Below are positions 1-7,874 of a stretch of 41,057 bases of DNA, in pieces (position 1 is the first letter of the stretch; every line of letters starts with the position of its first letter). The stretch lies in the NCBI GenBank assembly GCA_946529215.1, contig CAMMZC010000013.1, positions 1 to 41,057 on the forward strand. Reading direction: 5' to 3'. The notes under the pieces are model-generated. The model ran no database searches. It had not been told where the DNA came from and saw nothing but the letters and a program-made list of their open reading frames with translations. The translations under genes were made by a program, and so were the position numbers. Source of the stretch: an uncultured Clostridia bacterium. Lineage in GTDB: Bacteria > Bacillota > Clostridia > TANB77 > CAG-508.

Positions 1-80
1 TACTACAAAATTTATATATATATTTTTGTTTCACATCATTGACAAACTTACAAAAAAATAAGGAAAATCAAATATTTCTC

Positions 81-109
81 TTTACTTTTTGAAAAAAATT
101 GTATATAAT
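81..109 (+). promoter_or_regulatory. sigma-A-type promoter upstream of the first gene
   Basis: TTTACT (81-86), a 17-base spacer and TATAAT (104-109) lie about 30 bases before the start of the gene at 143. Spacing and boxes fit the housekeeping consensus. It may also drive the pyrophosphatase gene downstream, since no separate promoter is evident between the two. Confidence 0.7.
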
Positions 110-142
110 AGAACGAAAGTAAGAAAGAAAGGATAGTGTTTT

Positions 143-469
143 ATGCAAAAAAGAAGTATTGATTATGTAATAGATGAATTTAACGGAATTAAAGAAGATG
201 TTAAAAATGGTATGAGTCTTGAAGTTCGTTTAAAAGAAGCTATATATGGAATTGAACAAAAAATGATGCATAATATGGGCGAGGTAAATTCATCTAATGC
301 AGAAGAAATATTAAAAAAATTAAAGTCATTGTGTATATATGAATATTACAAATATCCCAATTTAGAAGTTAAAGATATGATAGAATCTTTATTTGATGAA
401 GAATTAAAAAAATTAGAGGAATTTCATAATAGTGATATGAGAAAATATTCTGATTTAGGTGATAGATAA
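143..469 (+). CDS. hypothetical protein, 108 aa, charged and helical
   Basis: I do not recognise this protein. It starts at an ATG preceded by an AAGAAAGAAAGGA ribosome site. It is rich in Lys, Glu and Leu, has no hydrophobic segment, and should be a soluble helical cytoplasmic protein. It has one Cys (about residue 64) and a Tyr-rich stretch (YEYYKYP, about residues 66-72). It ends 26 bases before the pyrophosphatase start, so the two are probably co-transcribed from the promoter at 81-109. Codon use matches its neighbours and a good promoter and ribosome site are present, so it is probably a real gene. Function unknown. Confidence 0.6.
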   Translation: MQKRSIDYVIDEFNGIKEDVKNGMSLEVRLKEAIYGIEQKMMHNMGEVNSSNAEEILKKLKSLCIYEYYKYPNLEVKDMIESLFDEELKKLEEFHNSDMRKYSDLGDR

Positions 470-495
470 ATAATTATATGAAAGGAAGTATTATT

Positions 496-1416
496 ATGGA
501 AAATATATTAATTTTTGGACACAAAAATCCAGACACAGACACAATAATGTCAGCAATAGCAATGGAAAATTTAGAAAGCAAAAAAGGAAAAAATGCAAAA
601 GCTTGTAGATTAGGAAATGTGAATAAAGAAACAAAATTTGCATTAGAATATTTTAAACAAGAAGAACCCGAATTAATAGAAAATGTTGCAGAAGGACAAG
701 AAGTTATACTTGTTGACCACAACGAATTTGGTCAAAGCGTAGATGGAATAGAAAATGCAAAAATATTAAGAGTAGTAGATCATCACAAAATTGGAGACTT
801 CAAAACATCTGAGCCTTTATATTACACTGCAATGCCAGTTGGATGTACTGCAACAATTATTTTTGGAATGTATGAGCAAGAAAAAATTGATATAGAACCA
901 AAAATTGCAGGTTTAATGCTTAGTAGCATAATATCAGATACATTATTATTCAAATCTCCTACATGCACAGAATTAGATGTAGAAGTAGCAACAAAATTAG
1001 CAGAAATTGCAAATGTTGATATTAACGAATATGGACTAAATATGTTAAAAGCTGGAACAGATTTAAGCGATTTTTCACCAGCTGAGTTAATTAATATAGA
1101 TTCAAAACCTTTTACAACAAATGGTGTTAAATATCAAGTTGCACAAGTAAATACAGCAAGTATTGAAGATGTATTAAAAGGAAAATCTGAGTTACAAAAT
1201 GCAATGCAAGAATTTATCAAGGAAAATTCTGAAGATTTATTTGTACTTTTGATTACAGATATTTTAGAAAATAATTCTCAAATCTTAGTTGTAGGTTCAA
1301 GAATAGACATAGTAGAAAAAGCATTTGGAGTTGAATTAGAAGATAATATGGCTTTTTTACCAGGTGTTGTATCTCGTAAAAAACAAGTAGTACCTGTAAT
1401 TGATAAGAATATATAA
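496..1416 (+). CDS. ppaC: manganese-dependent inorganic pyrophosphatase (family II)
   Basis: Hydrolyses pyrophosphate to phosphate in the cytoplasm, pulling biosynthetic reactions forward. The N-terminal DHH domain opens with the metal-binding pattern GHKNPDTDT (H9, D13, D15), and a DHH motif (VVDHHKIGDF) follows near residue 90. The C-terminal DHHA2 domain ends in the family signature SRKKQVVPVI, which holds the substrate-binding Arg and Lys. The length, 306 aa, is normal for the family. The start is placed at ATG 496, because the in-frame ATG at 478 lies before the ribosome site AAAGGAAG (481-488), which sits 7 bases from ATG 496. No CBS or DRTGG regulatory insert is present, so it should be the simple, constitutively active form. 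Confidence 0.95.
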   Translation: MENILIFGHKNPDTDTIMSAIAMENLESKKGKNAKACRLGNVNKETKFALEYFKQEEPELIENVAEGQEVILVDHNEFGQSVDGIENAKILRVVDHHKIGDFKTSEPLYYTAMPVGCTATIIFGMYEQEKIDIEPKIAGLMLSSIISDTLLFKSPTCTELDVEVATKLAEIANVDINEYGLNMLKAGTDLSDFSPAELINIDSKPFTTNGVKYQVAQVNTASIEDVLKGKSELQNAMQEFIKENSEDLFVLLITDILENNSQILVVGSRIDIVEKAFGVELEDNMAFLPGVVSRKKQVVPVIDKNI

Positions 1417-1486
1417 AAGGCTAGGTTATAAAAAAGTATTAATGATACATAAAGATTCTGTTTTCAAATGAAAGGAAGTAAATAAA

Positions 1487-2137
1487 TTGAAAGAAGAGAC
1501 AAAAGCAAGAATAAAAGATATTATAGAATGGATAATATGTATAATAATTGCATTAATAATTGCAATAGCATTTAGATTTTTTGTAGGAACTCCAACTATA
1601 GTTCAACAACCATCAATGGTTCCAACATTACAGCCAAATCAAAGATTATGGCTTAATAGATGGGTAAGAACTATTAAAAAAATGCCATCAAGAGGTGATA
1701 TAATTACATTTGAAGCTCCATCTAAGCTAGATTTAACATCTGCAGATATTGCCCAAAGCGCTGTTGCAAGATACGAAAATGAGCCAACTTCTATATGGAA
1801 GAGATTTTCATATTATGTTTTAGAAGTTAATAAGACAAGCTACATAAAAAGAGTAATAGGTTTGCCAGGAGATCATGTGGAAATTAAAGATGGGAAAGTA
1901 TATATTAATAGTCAAGAACTACAAGAAACTTACTTACCATCAGGAATTGTTACAGATAATGGACACGGAAATTGCACAGATATAATTGTTCCTGAAAATA
2001 GCGTGTTTGCAATGGGAGACAATAGAGCTCAAAGTAGTGATTGTAGAAGATTTGGATGTATTCCATTAGAAAAAATTGAAAGTAAAGTTTGGATAAGAAT
2101 TTGGCCATTAAACTTATTTGGGAAAATTGATAAATAA
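1487..2137 (+). CDS. lepB: signal peptidase I
   Basis: Membrane-bound serine protease that removes signal peptides from secreted proteins. It has one N-terminal membrane segment (about residues 13-33), then the catalytic Ser in QQPSMVPTL (S43) and the catalytic Lys in SYIKRVIGLPGD (K121). Box E is FAMGDNRAQSSDCRRFG. The usual DSR motif reads DCR here, a small departure. The start is TTG at 1487, placed by the AAAGGAAG ribosome site (1471-1478), with no ATG option before the membrane segment. At 216 aa it is slightly longer than typical Gram-positive enzymes because of an insert around residues 80-110 (a segment rich in Ser, Ala and Glu). It is a candidate to process the secreted scaffold encoded near 38.8 kb. 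Confidence 0.93.
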   Translation: MKEETKARIKDIIEWIICIIIALIIAIAFRFFVGTPTIVQQPSMVPTLQPNQRLWLNRWVRTIKKMPSRGDIITFEAPSKLDLTSADIAQSAVARYENEPTSIWKRFSYYVLEVNKTSYIKRVIGLPGDHVEIKDGKVYINSQELQETYLPSGIVTDNGHGNCTDIIVPENSVFAMGDNRAQSSDCRRFGCIPLEKIESKVWIRIWPLNLFGKIDK

Positions 2138-2204
2138 AAGATTAAAATTTATATATTACTACACAAGCATATTAAATTATGAATAAAAAAATAAGGTGTA
2201 AATT

Positions 2205-3095
2205 ATGTTTGACAAAATTTTAGGTAATGAAAAAATAAAACAACAACTTAAACAAGCAGTTGATTTAAATAAAACATCACATAGTTACTTATTTCTTGGA
2301 ACTTCAGGAATAGGAAAAAAAATGATTGCAAAGGAATTTGCAAAAATGATTTTGTGTGAGGCAGAAGAAAAATATTGCAATTATTGTAAATCATGTATAG
2401 AGTTTGACTCGAACAATAATCCTGATTTTCAACTTATTGTACCTGATGGTACAAGTCTTAAAATTGACCAAATTAGACAAATACAAAAGAAGATTTTAGA
2501 AGCACCTATTATTTCAAATAACAAAGTATATATAATAGATGATGCAGATTTAATGACAACTGAGGCCCAAAATTGTCTGTTAAAAACATTAGAAGAGCCA
2601 CCTGAGTTTGTTACCATTATTTTAGTAGGTTCAAAAGAAAGCAATTTTTTAAGTACAATAAAATCAAGATGTACAATTATTAAGTTTCAACCAATAGATG
2701 ATGAACAAATAAAAGATTATTTGAACCAAAATTACGAAAGTCAAGATATTTCTGAAGATATGCTTGCAATTTTTGGAGGAAGTATAGGAAAGGCAGAAGA
2801 TTTAAAAGATAAACAAGAACTTTTTTCAAATATTATAGAAATAATTAAAAAAATAAAAATTTTAGATTTACCAGATGTATTGAAAAAGGCAGATATTATA
2901 TACAAATCACAAGAAGATAAAAATGACATTTTAGAAGCTATGAATGTAATTTTATATAAAATGTCAAAACAAGATATAAGATTTTTAAATTGTATAGATA
3001 TTGTTGAAGACACAAAAAAAAGGCTTAATGCAAATGCAAATTACAACATGAGTATTGACAATATGTTATTCAAAATATGGGAGGAAATGCATTGA
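2205..3095 (+). CDS. holB: DNA polymerase III delta' subunit
   Basis: Clamp-loader subunit of the replicative polymerase. The AAA+ fold is visible: a Walker A-like loop GTSGIGKK (residues 32-39), the zinc-binding cysteines C51, C58, C61 and C64, a Walker B-like segment (VYIIDDADLM), the sensor region CLLKTLEEPPE, and SRC motif (IKSRCTIIKF). The length of 296 aa fits the short Firmicutes delta' form. Its stop codon overlaps the start of the RicT-like gene by four bases (TTGA), which indicates translational coupling. The holB-ricT neighbourhood is common in Firmicutes. Confidence 0.92.
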   Translation: MFDKILGNEKIKQQLKQAVDLNKTSHSYLFLGTSGIGKKMIAKEFAKMILCEAEEKYCNYCKSCIEFDSNNNPDFQLIVPDGTSLKIDQIRQIQKKILEAPIISNNKVYIIDDADLMTTEAQNCLLKTLEEPPEFVTIILVGSKESNFLSTIKSRCTIIKFQPIDDEQIKDYLNQNYESQDISEDMLAIFGGSIGKAEDLKDKQELFSNIIEIIKKIKILDLPDVLKKADIIYKSQEDKNDILEAMNVILYKMSKQDIRFLNCIDIVEDTKKRLNANANYNMSIDNMLFKIWEEMH

Positions 3096-4027
3096 AAAAT
3101 ATAGTAGGAGTAAGATTCAGAAGGCTTGGAAAGATATATTTCTTTGATCCACAATACTTAATTTTAAGAAAAGGAAATATGGTTATTGTAGATACTACAG
3201 ATGGTGAAGATATTGCTGAAGTAATGATTCCAAATAGAAAAATAGATGAAGAAAAAATAGTAGAGCCATTAAAAAGAGTTTTAAGAATTGCTAATCCAAG
3301 AGATATGATGCATTATGAAGAATGCAAGAAAAAAGAAAAAGATGCATTTGAATATTGCAATAAAAAAATAAAAGAGTTAAATTTAAAAATGAAGCTAACA
3401 GATGTTGAATATAAGTTTAACAATACAAAGTTATTGTTTTTCTTTACAGCAGATGGCAGAATAGATTTCAGAGATTTAGTAAAAGAGCTCGCTGCAAATT
3501 ACAAAATAAGGATTGAGCTTAGACAAATAGGAGTTAGGGACGAAATAAAAAGAATAGGTGGATGTGGAGTTTGTGGTAGAGAACTTTGTTGTTGTTCTTA
3601 TTTAAGCAATTTCGAAACAGTTTCTATTAAAATGGCAAAAGAGCAAAACTTATCTTTAAATCTTTCGAAAATATCAGGAAATTGTGGACGACTTATGTGT
3701 TGCCTAAAATATGAAAATGATGTTTATGAAGAAAAATTAAGTAGACTGCCACATGTTGGAGCAATTGTAAAAACAGAAGATGGAACAGGCGAAATTGAAA
3801 ATGTAGAAACTTTGGCAGAAAGAGTTAGAGTAAAAATTACAAGTGGTGATAATTTTACATACAAAAAATATAATGTTAAAGATATAACAGTTATAAAAGA
3901 TGCAGTTCAAGAACAAATTGATGCAGAAAATGATGATGAAGGTAACGAAGAACTAAAAGAGCTTGAAAGACTAGAAGAATTAGATAAAGAAGATTTAAGA
4001 AAGGAGAGTGAAGAAGATGGCATATAA
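3092..4027 (+). CDS. ricT: PSP1-domain protein, RicT (YaaT)-like
   Basis: In Bacillus RicT (YaaT) joins RicA and RicF in a complex that carries Fe-S clusters and works with RNase Y in mRNA processing, competence and sporulation. The PSP1 domain is recognisable, with the cysteine-rich core GGCGVCGRELCCCSYL and the later GNCGRLMCCLKYE. These are likely cluster ligands. The C-terminus is a strongly acidic tail rich in Glu, Leu and Asp. The start is TTG 3092 rather than ATG 3077, because the ribosome site GGGAGGA (3079-3085) lies between them. The TTG overlaps the holB stop. The next gene, a ferredoxin, overlaps its 3' end by 11 bases, so all three form one operon. Confidence 0.88.
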   Translation: MKNIVGVRFRRLGKIYFFDPQYLILRKGNMVIVDTTDGEDIAEVMIPNRKIDEEKIVEPLKRVLRIANPRDMMHYEECKKKEKDAFEYCNKKIKELNLKMKLTDVEYKFNNTKLLFFFTADGRIDFRDLVKELAANYKIRIELRQIGVRDEIKRIGGCGVCGRELCCCSYLSNFETVSIKMAKEQNLSLNLSKISGNCGRLMCCLKYENDVYEEKLSRLPHVGAIVKTEDGTGEIENVETLAERVRVKITSGDNFTYKKYNVKDITVIKDAVQEQIDAENDDEGNEELKELERLEELDKEDLRKESEEDGI

Positions 4028-4190
4028 AATAAGTGAAGATTGTATAGCATGCGGAGCATGTGCAGCAAATTGCCCAGTAGAATGCATCCAAGCAGGAGAT
4101 TCAAAATATGAAATAAATCCTGAAATTTGCATCGAATGTGGAACTTGCTCAAGTGTTTGCCCAGTTGGTGCACCAAAATTAGATGACTAA
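4017..4190 (+). CDS. 2[4Fe-4S] ferredoxin
   Basis: Small soluble electron carrier of 57 aa. The two classical cluster motifs are complete: C9-C12-C15-C19 (CIACGACAANCP) and C38-C41-C44-C48 (CIECGTCSSVCP). The start is ATG 4017, which follows the ribosome site AAGGAGAG at a usual distance; the earlier in-frame GTG at 4008 lies inside that site. It overlaps the ricT end by 11 bases. The co-expression with a Cys-rich RicT protein, thought to bind Fe-S clusters, may be functional or may only be shared transcription. Confidence 0.93.
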   Translation: MAYKISEDCIACGACAANCPVECIQAGDSKYEINPEICIECGTCSSVCPVGAPKLDD

Positions 4191-4228
4191 TTTGGGGACG
4201 GGGCAAAAATTCACTTTGAAGGTGAAAT

Positions 4229-4253
4229 GGACAAAGGGACGATTCCTTTGTCC
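4229..4253. repeat. REP-like perfect hairpin
   Basis: GGACAAAGG (4229-4237) and CCTTTGTCC (4245-4253) form a perfect 9-bp stem with a 7-base loop, just downstream of the ferredoxin gene. It is not followed by a T run on the plus strand, so it is not a standard terminator. It resembles the GGGAC..GTCC-type palindromes dispersed in many clostridial genomes. Only one copy was noticed in this window. Confidence 0.45.
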
Positions 4254-4274
4254 AAAAATATAATTATTAGAGTA

Positions 4275-4347
4275 GGAAATAATTAGTTAAGACTTAGTAG
4301 ACGGGAATTTGCTACTAAGGCAAGAAGAAATTCGCTTATTTATTTCC
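4275..4347. other. possible structured non-coding element
   Basis: Two nested pairings can be drawn here: an outer 8-bp stem (GGAAATAA 4275-4282 with TTATTTCC 4340-4347) and an inner 8-bp hairpin (CTTAGTAG 4293-4300 with CTACTAAG 4312-4319). No open frame of note lies in the 271-base gap. It could be a leader RNA for the ATP-grasp gene, a small RNA or a relic. I cannot assign it to a known RNA family. Confidence 0.25.
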
Positions 4348-4415
4348 GCCTTCCGCTAATAAGAACAATAGGAAAATTTTAATAAGCTATTTTTGCGTAG
4401 CTATAAACAAAAACT

Positions 4416-4461
4416 CTCCTTTTTCTTTTGATGCGGAATTAAAAGAAAAGGAGGTTTTTTA
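4416..4461 (+). promoter_or_regulatory. hairpin that buries the ribosome site of the ATP-grasp gene
   Basis: A pyrimidine arm (CTCCTTTTTCTTTT, 4416-4429) pairs with AAAAGAAAAGGAG (4441-4453) with one bulge, and a T run follows (4455-4460). The right arm contains the AAAAGGAGG ribosome site for the TTG start at 4462. The element therefore looks both like an intrinsic terminator and like a translational block, which would suit an attenuator or a switch. Confidence 0.55.
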
Positions 4462-5385
4462 TTGAATTATTATTTTAAACAAATAATAGAGGAAATATGT
4501 AATGAAGAAAAAATAAAATATAAGATTTTATCAAAAGATTATGTTATAATGCTAGAAAAAAATGGAAAAACTAGATTTATTTCTGGATATAAGTTTGATT
4601 TAAATTCTCATGGAGTAGGACTTGTTGCGGATGATAAATTTGCTTTATATGAAGTCTTATCAGAGAAAAATGTACCTATAATTGAGCATAAAATTGTGTA
4701 TAATAAAACTAATAAACATGATTATGCAATTGGCTGTAATACTTACGAATATGTAAAAGATTATTTCCTAAATAACAACAAGCATATTGTAATTAAACCA
4801 AATGATGGAACCTGTGGACACAATGTATTTAATGTAACTGATATAAATGAAATTGATAATATATTAGACAAAATTTTTGCAAGAAATTATTCAATTAGTA
4901 TATGTCCATTTTATAATATAAAACATGAATATAGAGTAATTATGTTAGATAAAGAATCCAAGCTTTTATATGCAAAATATCTTCCTAGTGTTAAAGGAGA
5001 TGGCAAAAAGACTATAAGAGAATTATTAATTGAATTTAACTATGATTATTTTACAGATAAATTAGATGACACAAAATATGATGAAATTCTTGAGAAAAAT
5101 AAAGAGTTTCAATATAATTGGAAATTTAATTTATCACAAGGATCGATAGCAAAAAAAGTAAATGATAGTGTTTTAGCAGAAAAGATTATAAAACTTGCAA
5201 GAAAAGTTTGTGGTGAAATTAATCTGAGATTTGGAAGTATTGATATTATTCAAACTACAGATAATGATTTTTTTGTAATGGAAGTTAATAGTGGCGTAAT
5301 GATGGATAATTATATTAGATTAATAAAAGATGGTTATATAACTGCAAAAAAAATATATAAAGATGCAATAGAGAAATTGTTTTAG
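4462..5385 (+). CDS. ATP-grasp domain protein (cyanophycin synthetase/RimK-like)
   Basis: Probable ligase that joins a carboxylate to an amine or thiol through an acyl-phosphate. ATP-grasp features are visible: an N-terminal subdomain ending in DKFALYEVLSEKNVP, the ATP-binding strand IVIKPNDGTCGHNV, EYRVIMLD, and the Mg2+-binding end FGSIDIIQ followed by FFVMEVNSG. The insert LPSVKGDGKKTIRELL resembles the cyanophycin-synthetase/glutathione-synthetase branch. The length of 307 aa covers little more than the ATP-grasp unit, so no second catalytic domain is present. Translation starts at TTG 4462, after AAAAGGAGG, which is buried in the hairpin 4416-4453. Substrate unknown. Confidence 0.75.
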   Translation: MNYYFKQIIEEICNEEKIKYKILSKDYVIMLEKNGKTRFISGYKFDLNSHGVGLVADDKFALYEVLSEKNVPIIEHKIVYNKTNKHDYAIGCNTYEYVKDYFLNNNKHIVIKPNDGTCGHNVFNVTDINEIDNILDKIFARNYSISICPFYNIKHEYRVIMLDKESKLLYAKYLPSVKGDGKKTIRELLIEFNYDYFTDKLDDTKYDEILEKNKEFQYNWKFNLSQGSIAKKVNDSVLAEKIIKLARKVCGEINLRFGSIDIIQTTDNDFFVMEVNSGVMMDNYIRLIKDGYITAKKIYKDAIEKLF

Positions 5386-5403
5386 AAATGATAGTATAAT
5401 TTG

Positions 5404-5432
5404 TTGACATTAATATATAAATTATATATAAT
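5404..5432 (+). promoter_or_regulatory. consensus sigma-A promoter
   Basis: TTGACA (5404-5409), exactly 17 bases, TATAAT (5427-5432): a perfect match in both boxes, about 40 bases before the Nudix fragment. It probably drives the 5474-6660 cluster. It is striking that so strong a promoter fronts a truncated gene. Confidence 0.85.
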
Positions 5433-5473
5433 TCAAATAAAAATTTTAATAAAAGAAAGGATAATTAAGAATT

Positions 5474-5847
5474 ATGGGGTTAAAAGAACAAATAGAAAAC
5501 TATATACCATATAATGAGCAAGAAGTTAGTGACAAAGAATTGATGCTAGAATACATAAATACATTTAATGATGTATTAACAAGAGAAAATAAAATGTGTC
5601 ATTTTACTGCTTCAAATTGGATAGTGAATAAAAATAGAACTAAAGTATTAATGATTTATCACAATATTTATAAATCATGGGCATGGACAGGTGGACATGC
5701 TGATGGAGATAGTGACTTATTGCATATAGCATTAAAAGAAGCACAAGAAAAAATTGGACTTAGCAATTTAAAGTTGTTAAGTGATGGAATATAATGAAAC
5801 CAATATATGAAAAGTTAAATGATAAATTAAAAACTATATTAATGTGA
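5474..5847 (+). pseudogene. truncated Nudix hydrolase, probable internal deletion
   Basis: The 106-aa frame (5474-5794) is the N-terminal part of a Nudix hydrolase. It keeps the strand KVLMIYH, the WAWTGGHADGD entry and most of the Nudix box (ALKEAQEKIG), but the box has KEAQEKIG where the catalytic REXXEEXG pattern is expected. It stops soon after (LLSDGI). Homologues run to about 170 aa. The stop overlaps an ATG (TAATG, 5792-5796) that opens a 17-residue frame ending at 5847 (KPIYEKLNDKLK), which resembles the usual C-terminal helix of such proteins. I infer loss of about 50-60 residues between the two pieces. The remaining protein is unlikely to be active. Confidence 0.65.
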
Positions 5848-5868
5848 ATTTAAACGAGGAGATAATTA

Positions 5869-6330
5869 ATGAGAGATTTTGAAAAAATCAGTTTTAAACA
5901 ATTTGTAAAAGATATAAAAAATGATATTCAATTATATAATGAAATAAAAATTCCTCAAAGAGATTCTGATTATACAGCAGGATATGATATCTTTTTATTA
6001 GAAGATATAAAACTCGAAAAAAATGAAATCAAAAAAATTCCAACTGGATTAAAATGCTATTTTGGTAAAGATGAGGTTCTATTATTAGTTGTAAGAAGTA
6101 GTATGGGATTTAAGTACAATATTCGTCTTTGTAATCAAGTTGGAGTTATAGATGCTGATTATTACAATAATGAAGATAATGAAGGACATATTTGGTTAAT
6201 GGTGAAAAATGAAGGAGATAAATCTGTTGAGTTTAAAAAAGGAGATGCAATTGCACAAGGTATTTTTATGAAATATTTAACTACAAATAGTGATGAGACA
6301 TTAAAACTTAAGAGAAAAAGTACGTATTAA
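5869..6330 (+). CDS. dUTPase-like protein without the C-terminal glycine motif
   Basis: Trimeric dUTPases convert dUTP to dUMP, keeping uracil out of DNA. Motif 1 (AGYDIFLLEDI), motif 2 (RSSMG), motif 3 (QVGVIDADYYN, then GHIWLMV) and motif 4 (KKGDAIAQGIF) are all visible. The glycine-rich motif 5 that closes over the nucleotide is missing: the protein ends in LKLKRKSTY instead of an RGXXGFGSTG-type arm. The N-terminus carries about 30 extra residues. It has a good ribosome site (GAGGAGAT before ATG 5869). It sits with a Nudix remnant and a deoxyribosyltransferase-like gene, which suggests nucleotide salvage or pool cleaning. Activity may be reduced or altered. Confidence 0.75.
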   Translation: MRDFEKISFKQFVKDIKNDIQLYNEIKIPQRDSDYTAGYDIFLLEDIKLEKNEIKKIPTGLKCYFGKDEVLLLVVRSSMGFKYNIRLCNQVGVIDADYYNNEDNEGHIWLMVKNEGDKSVEFKKGDAIAQGIFMKYLTTNSDETLKLKRKSTY

Positions 6331-6351
6331 TAAAAGAAAGGAGAGAATCCG

Positions 6352-6660
6352 ATGCAAACAAAAATTATAACAATATGTGGAAGCTTGAGATTTATGAATG
6401 AAATAATGGACATAGCAGAAAAAATGGAATTAAAAGGAAATTGTATGATTTCACCTATTTATCCAACAAATTCTGATAAAGATGCATATACAGACGAGGA
6501 AGCAGAAATGCTTGATAAAATGCATAAGGAAAAAATAAAAATATCTGATGCAATATTGGTTGTTAATGTAAATGGATATGTTGGTGAAAGTACAAAAAGT
6601 GAAATTGAATATGCCAAATCGTTAAATAAGGAAATAATATATTATACAGATTTAAAATAA
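6352..6660 (+). CDS. nucleoside 2-deoxyribosyltransferase-like protein
   Basis: 102-aa Rossmann-like protein. The N-terminal strand and loop IITICGSLRFMNEI and the late GYVGESTKSEIEYAKSLNKEIIYY segment match the nucleoside 2-deoxyribosyltransferase superfamily (the loop with Gly-Glu-Ser-Thr holds the usual active-site Glu of the fold). Middle part MLDKMHKEKIKISDAILVVNVNGY is typical. The ribosome site AAAGGAGAG lies 8 bases before ATG 6352. It is shorter than characterised transferases, so the substrate may be different. The operon with a dUTPase-like gene supports a nucleotide role. Confidence 0.7.
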   Translation: MQTKIITICGSLRFMNEIMDIAEKMELKGNCMISPIYPTNSDKDAYTDEEAEMLDKMHKEKIKISDAILVVNVNGYVGESTKSEIEYAKSLNKEIIYYTDLK

Positions 6661-6718
6661 TATATTTTTTAAAGAAATATGATTTTGGAAATAAATGTCA
6701 ATATTTTCCGAAAACAAA

Positions 6719-6747
6719 TTTACATAAAATTGAATATATGATATAAT
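6719..6747 (+). promoter_or_regulatory. sigma-A-type promoter
   Basis: TTTACA (6719-6724), 17-base spacer, TATAAT (6742-6747). It lies 38 bases before the GTG start at 6785 and gives the frameshifted gene its own transcript, which argues that this gene is alive. Confidence 0.75.
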
Positions 6748-6784
6748 TATATAAATATTAAATTTTATGAAAGGAAGAATATAA

Positions 6785-7808
6785 GTGACAAAGAAATATC
6801 AAAAATCATTAGATATATTTAAAAGTGTTTTCTTTAAGAATGGAATTTTGGATTATGAAAATTGGGGAGTTGGTCCAAATGGATTAGATAAAAAAGAATA
6901 TATGGAATTAGCATATAGAATATTTAATATAAGCAAGATTAAAGGAAGAAGCGCTTTTACCCCTAAAATTATTTTTCGACATGATAAACATTGTAGTGAT
7001 GGGAGAGGTAGTTTTATTCTGACATTAGATCAAAATAGTCGTTTTGCTGAACGGTAGTTGCGATTTTTATAAAAAAAACACTATTACAGAAATAGATGTT
7101 ACAAATTGGAATGAGTCAGAAATAATGGATGAAGTAGAAAAAATGTTAGAGATGTCTAATGAGGAAATAATAAAAAAATTTAATATTAAAGATACTGGTT
7201 CAGCATTTTTGACTATAGCATTGTTAACAGATGATATTGTTCAGGAGTATTTCGATTCGCAAAAATTGGAAGAATGTTCAAATTTCTATCATGGCAAGCA
7301 GATAACAAAAAAAGCTGGAAATGTTAAATTTGATTGTACTCCGTGGACAGGTAATGAATTATTTACAAAAATAAACATTGTTATAGAAAGATATAGCAAT
7401 ATGGAAGAAATTACTATAGATAGTGTTGAAAGAGAATACATTGTATGTAGAATAGTAACACCTGTCGAATCAGGGGAAATAAATACAGTAAGAGTTTATG
7501 TTGAAGAAATAGTAGGCCAATCCGAATTGATTAAGCGAATATTAGAAATGCTTGAAGAAAAGAAATTTATGGTATCAAGAGAAATATTAAAAAGAATATT
7601 TGATGAAGCAATAAATAAAATAATTTCTGATATGAGTAAAGATGATTTATTACATATTGTAGGCACTAAAAATATATATACTCAATTAAGAGATGAGATA
7701 AAGGAAAGAATGCTAAAAGAAGCTCAAAGAGAAAATATGATAAAAATAGAAACTACTTTAGAGTCTATTAATGATAGAAGCAGTGTACAATGTATAAGTG
7801 ATAGATAA
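6785..7808 (+). CDS. unknown protein, ~340 aa, expressed through a +1 shift at CGG
   Basis: I do not recognise this family. Frame 0 starts at GTG 6785 (ribosome site GAAAGGAAG) and runs 89 codons to GAA-CGG-TAG at 7049-7057. Skipping the C at 7052 gives GAA-GGT-AGT and joins a frame that stays open to 7808, giving one protein of about 340 aa. The second frame has no ribosome site or convincing start near the junction, so separate translation is unlikely. The join reads through SRFAE-G-SCDFYKK. The C-terminal half is helical and charged (EMLEEKKFMVSREILKRIFD). There is a promoter in front and a terminator behind. No membrane segment was seen. Alternatives are a recent pseudogene or a sequencing error. 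Confidence 0.6.
7052..7054 (+). other. in-frame CGG at a +1 frame change, site 1
   Basis: Context GCT GAA CGG TAG T. Frame 0 stops at the very next codon (7055-7057). Reading C-GGT as one glycine moves to the frame that continues for 251 codons. The CGG is one of only three in-frame CGG triplets found in the window's genes. Confidence 0.7.
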
Positions 7809-7874
7809 TTATGGAAAAATGAGAGAAATTCACGATTCTAAAAAAATGGACAAAAGAAGCGATTTCTTTTCTAG

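Noticed and set aside
1..80. Possible features in the AT-rich first 80 bases
   Set aside because: Only AT-rich sequence was seen, with no convincing gene end, terminator or repeat.
4262..4410. A 6S-like RNA in the gap after the ferredoxin gene
   Set aside because: Stems can be drawn, but the long open-bubble layout of 6S RNA and its closing helices could not be shown.
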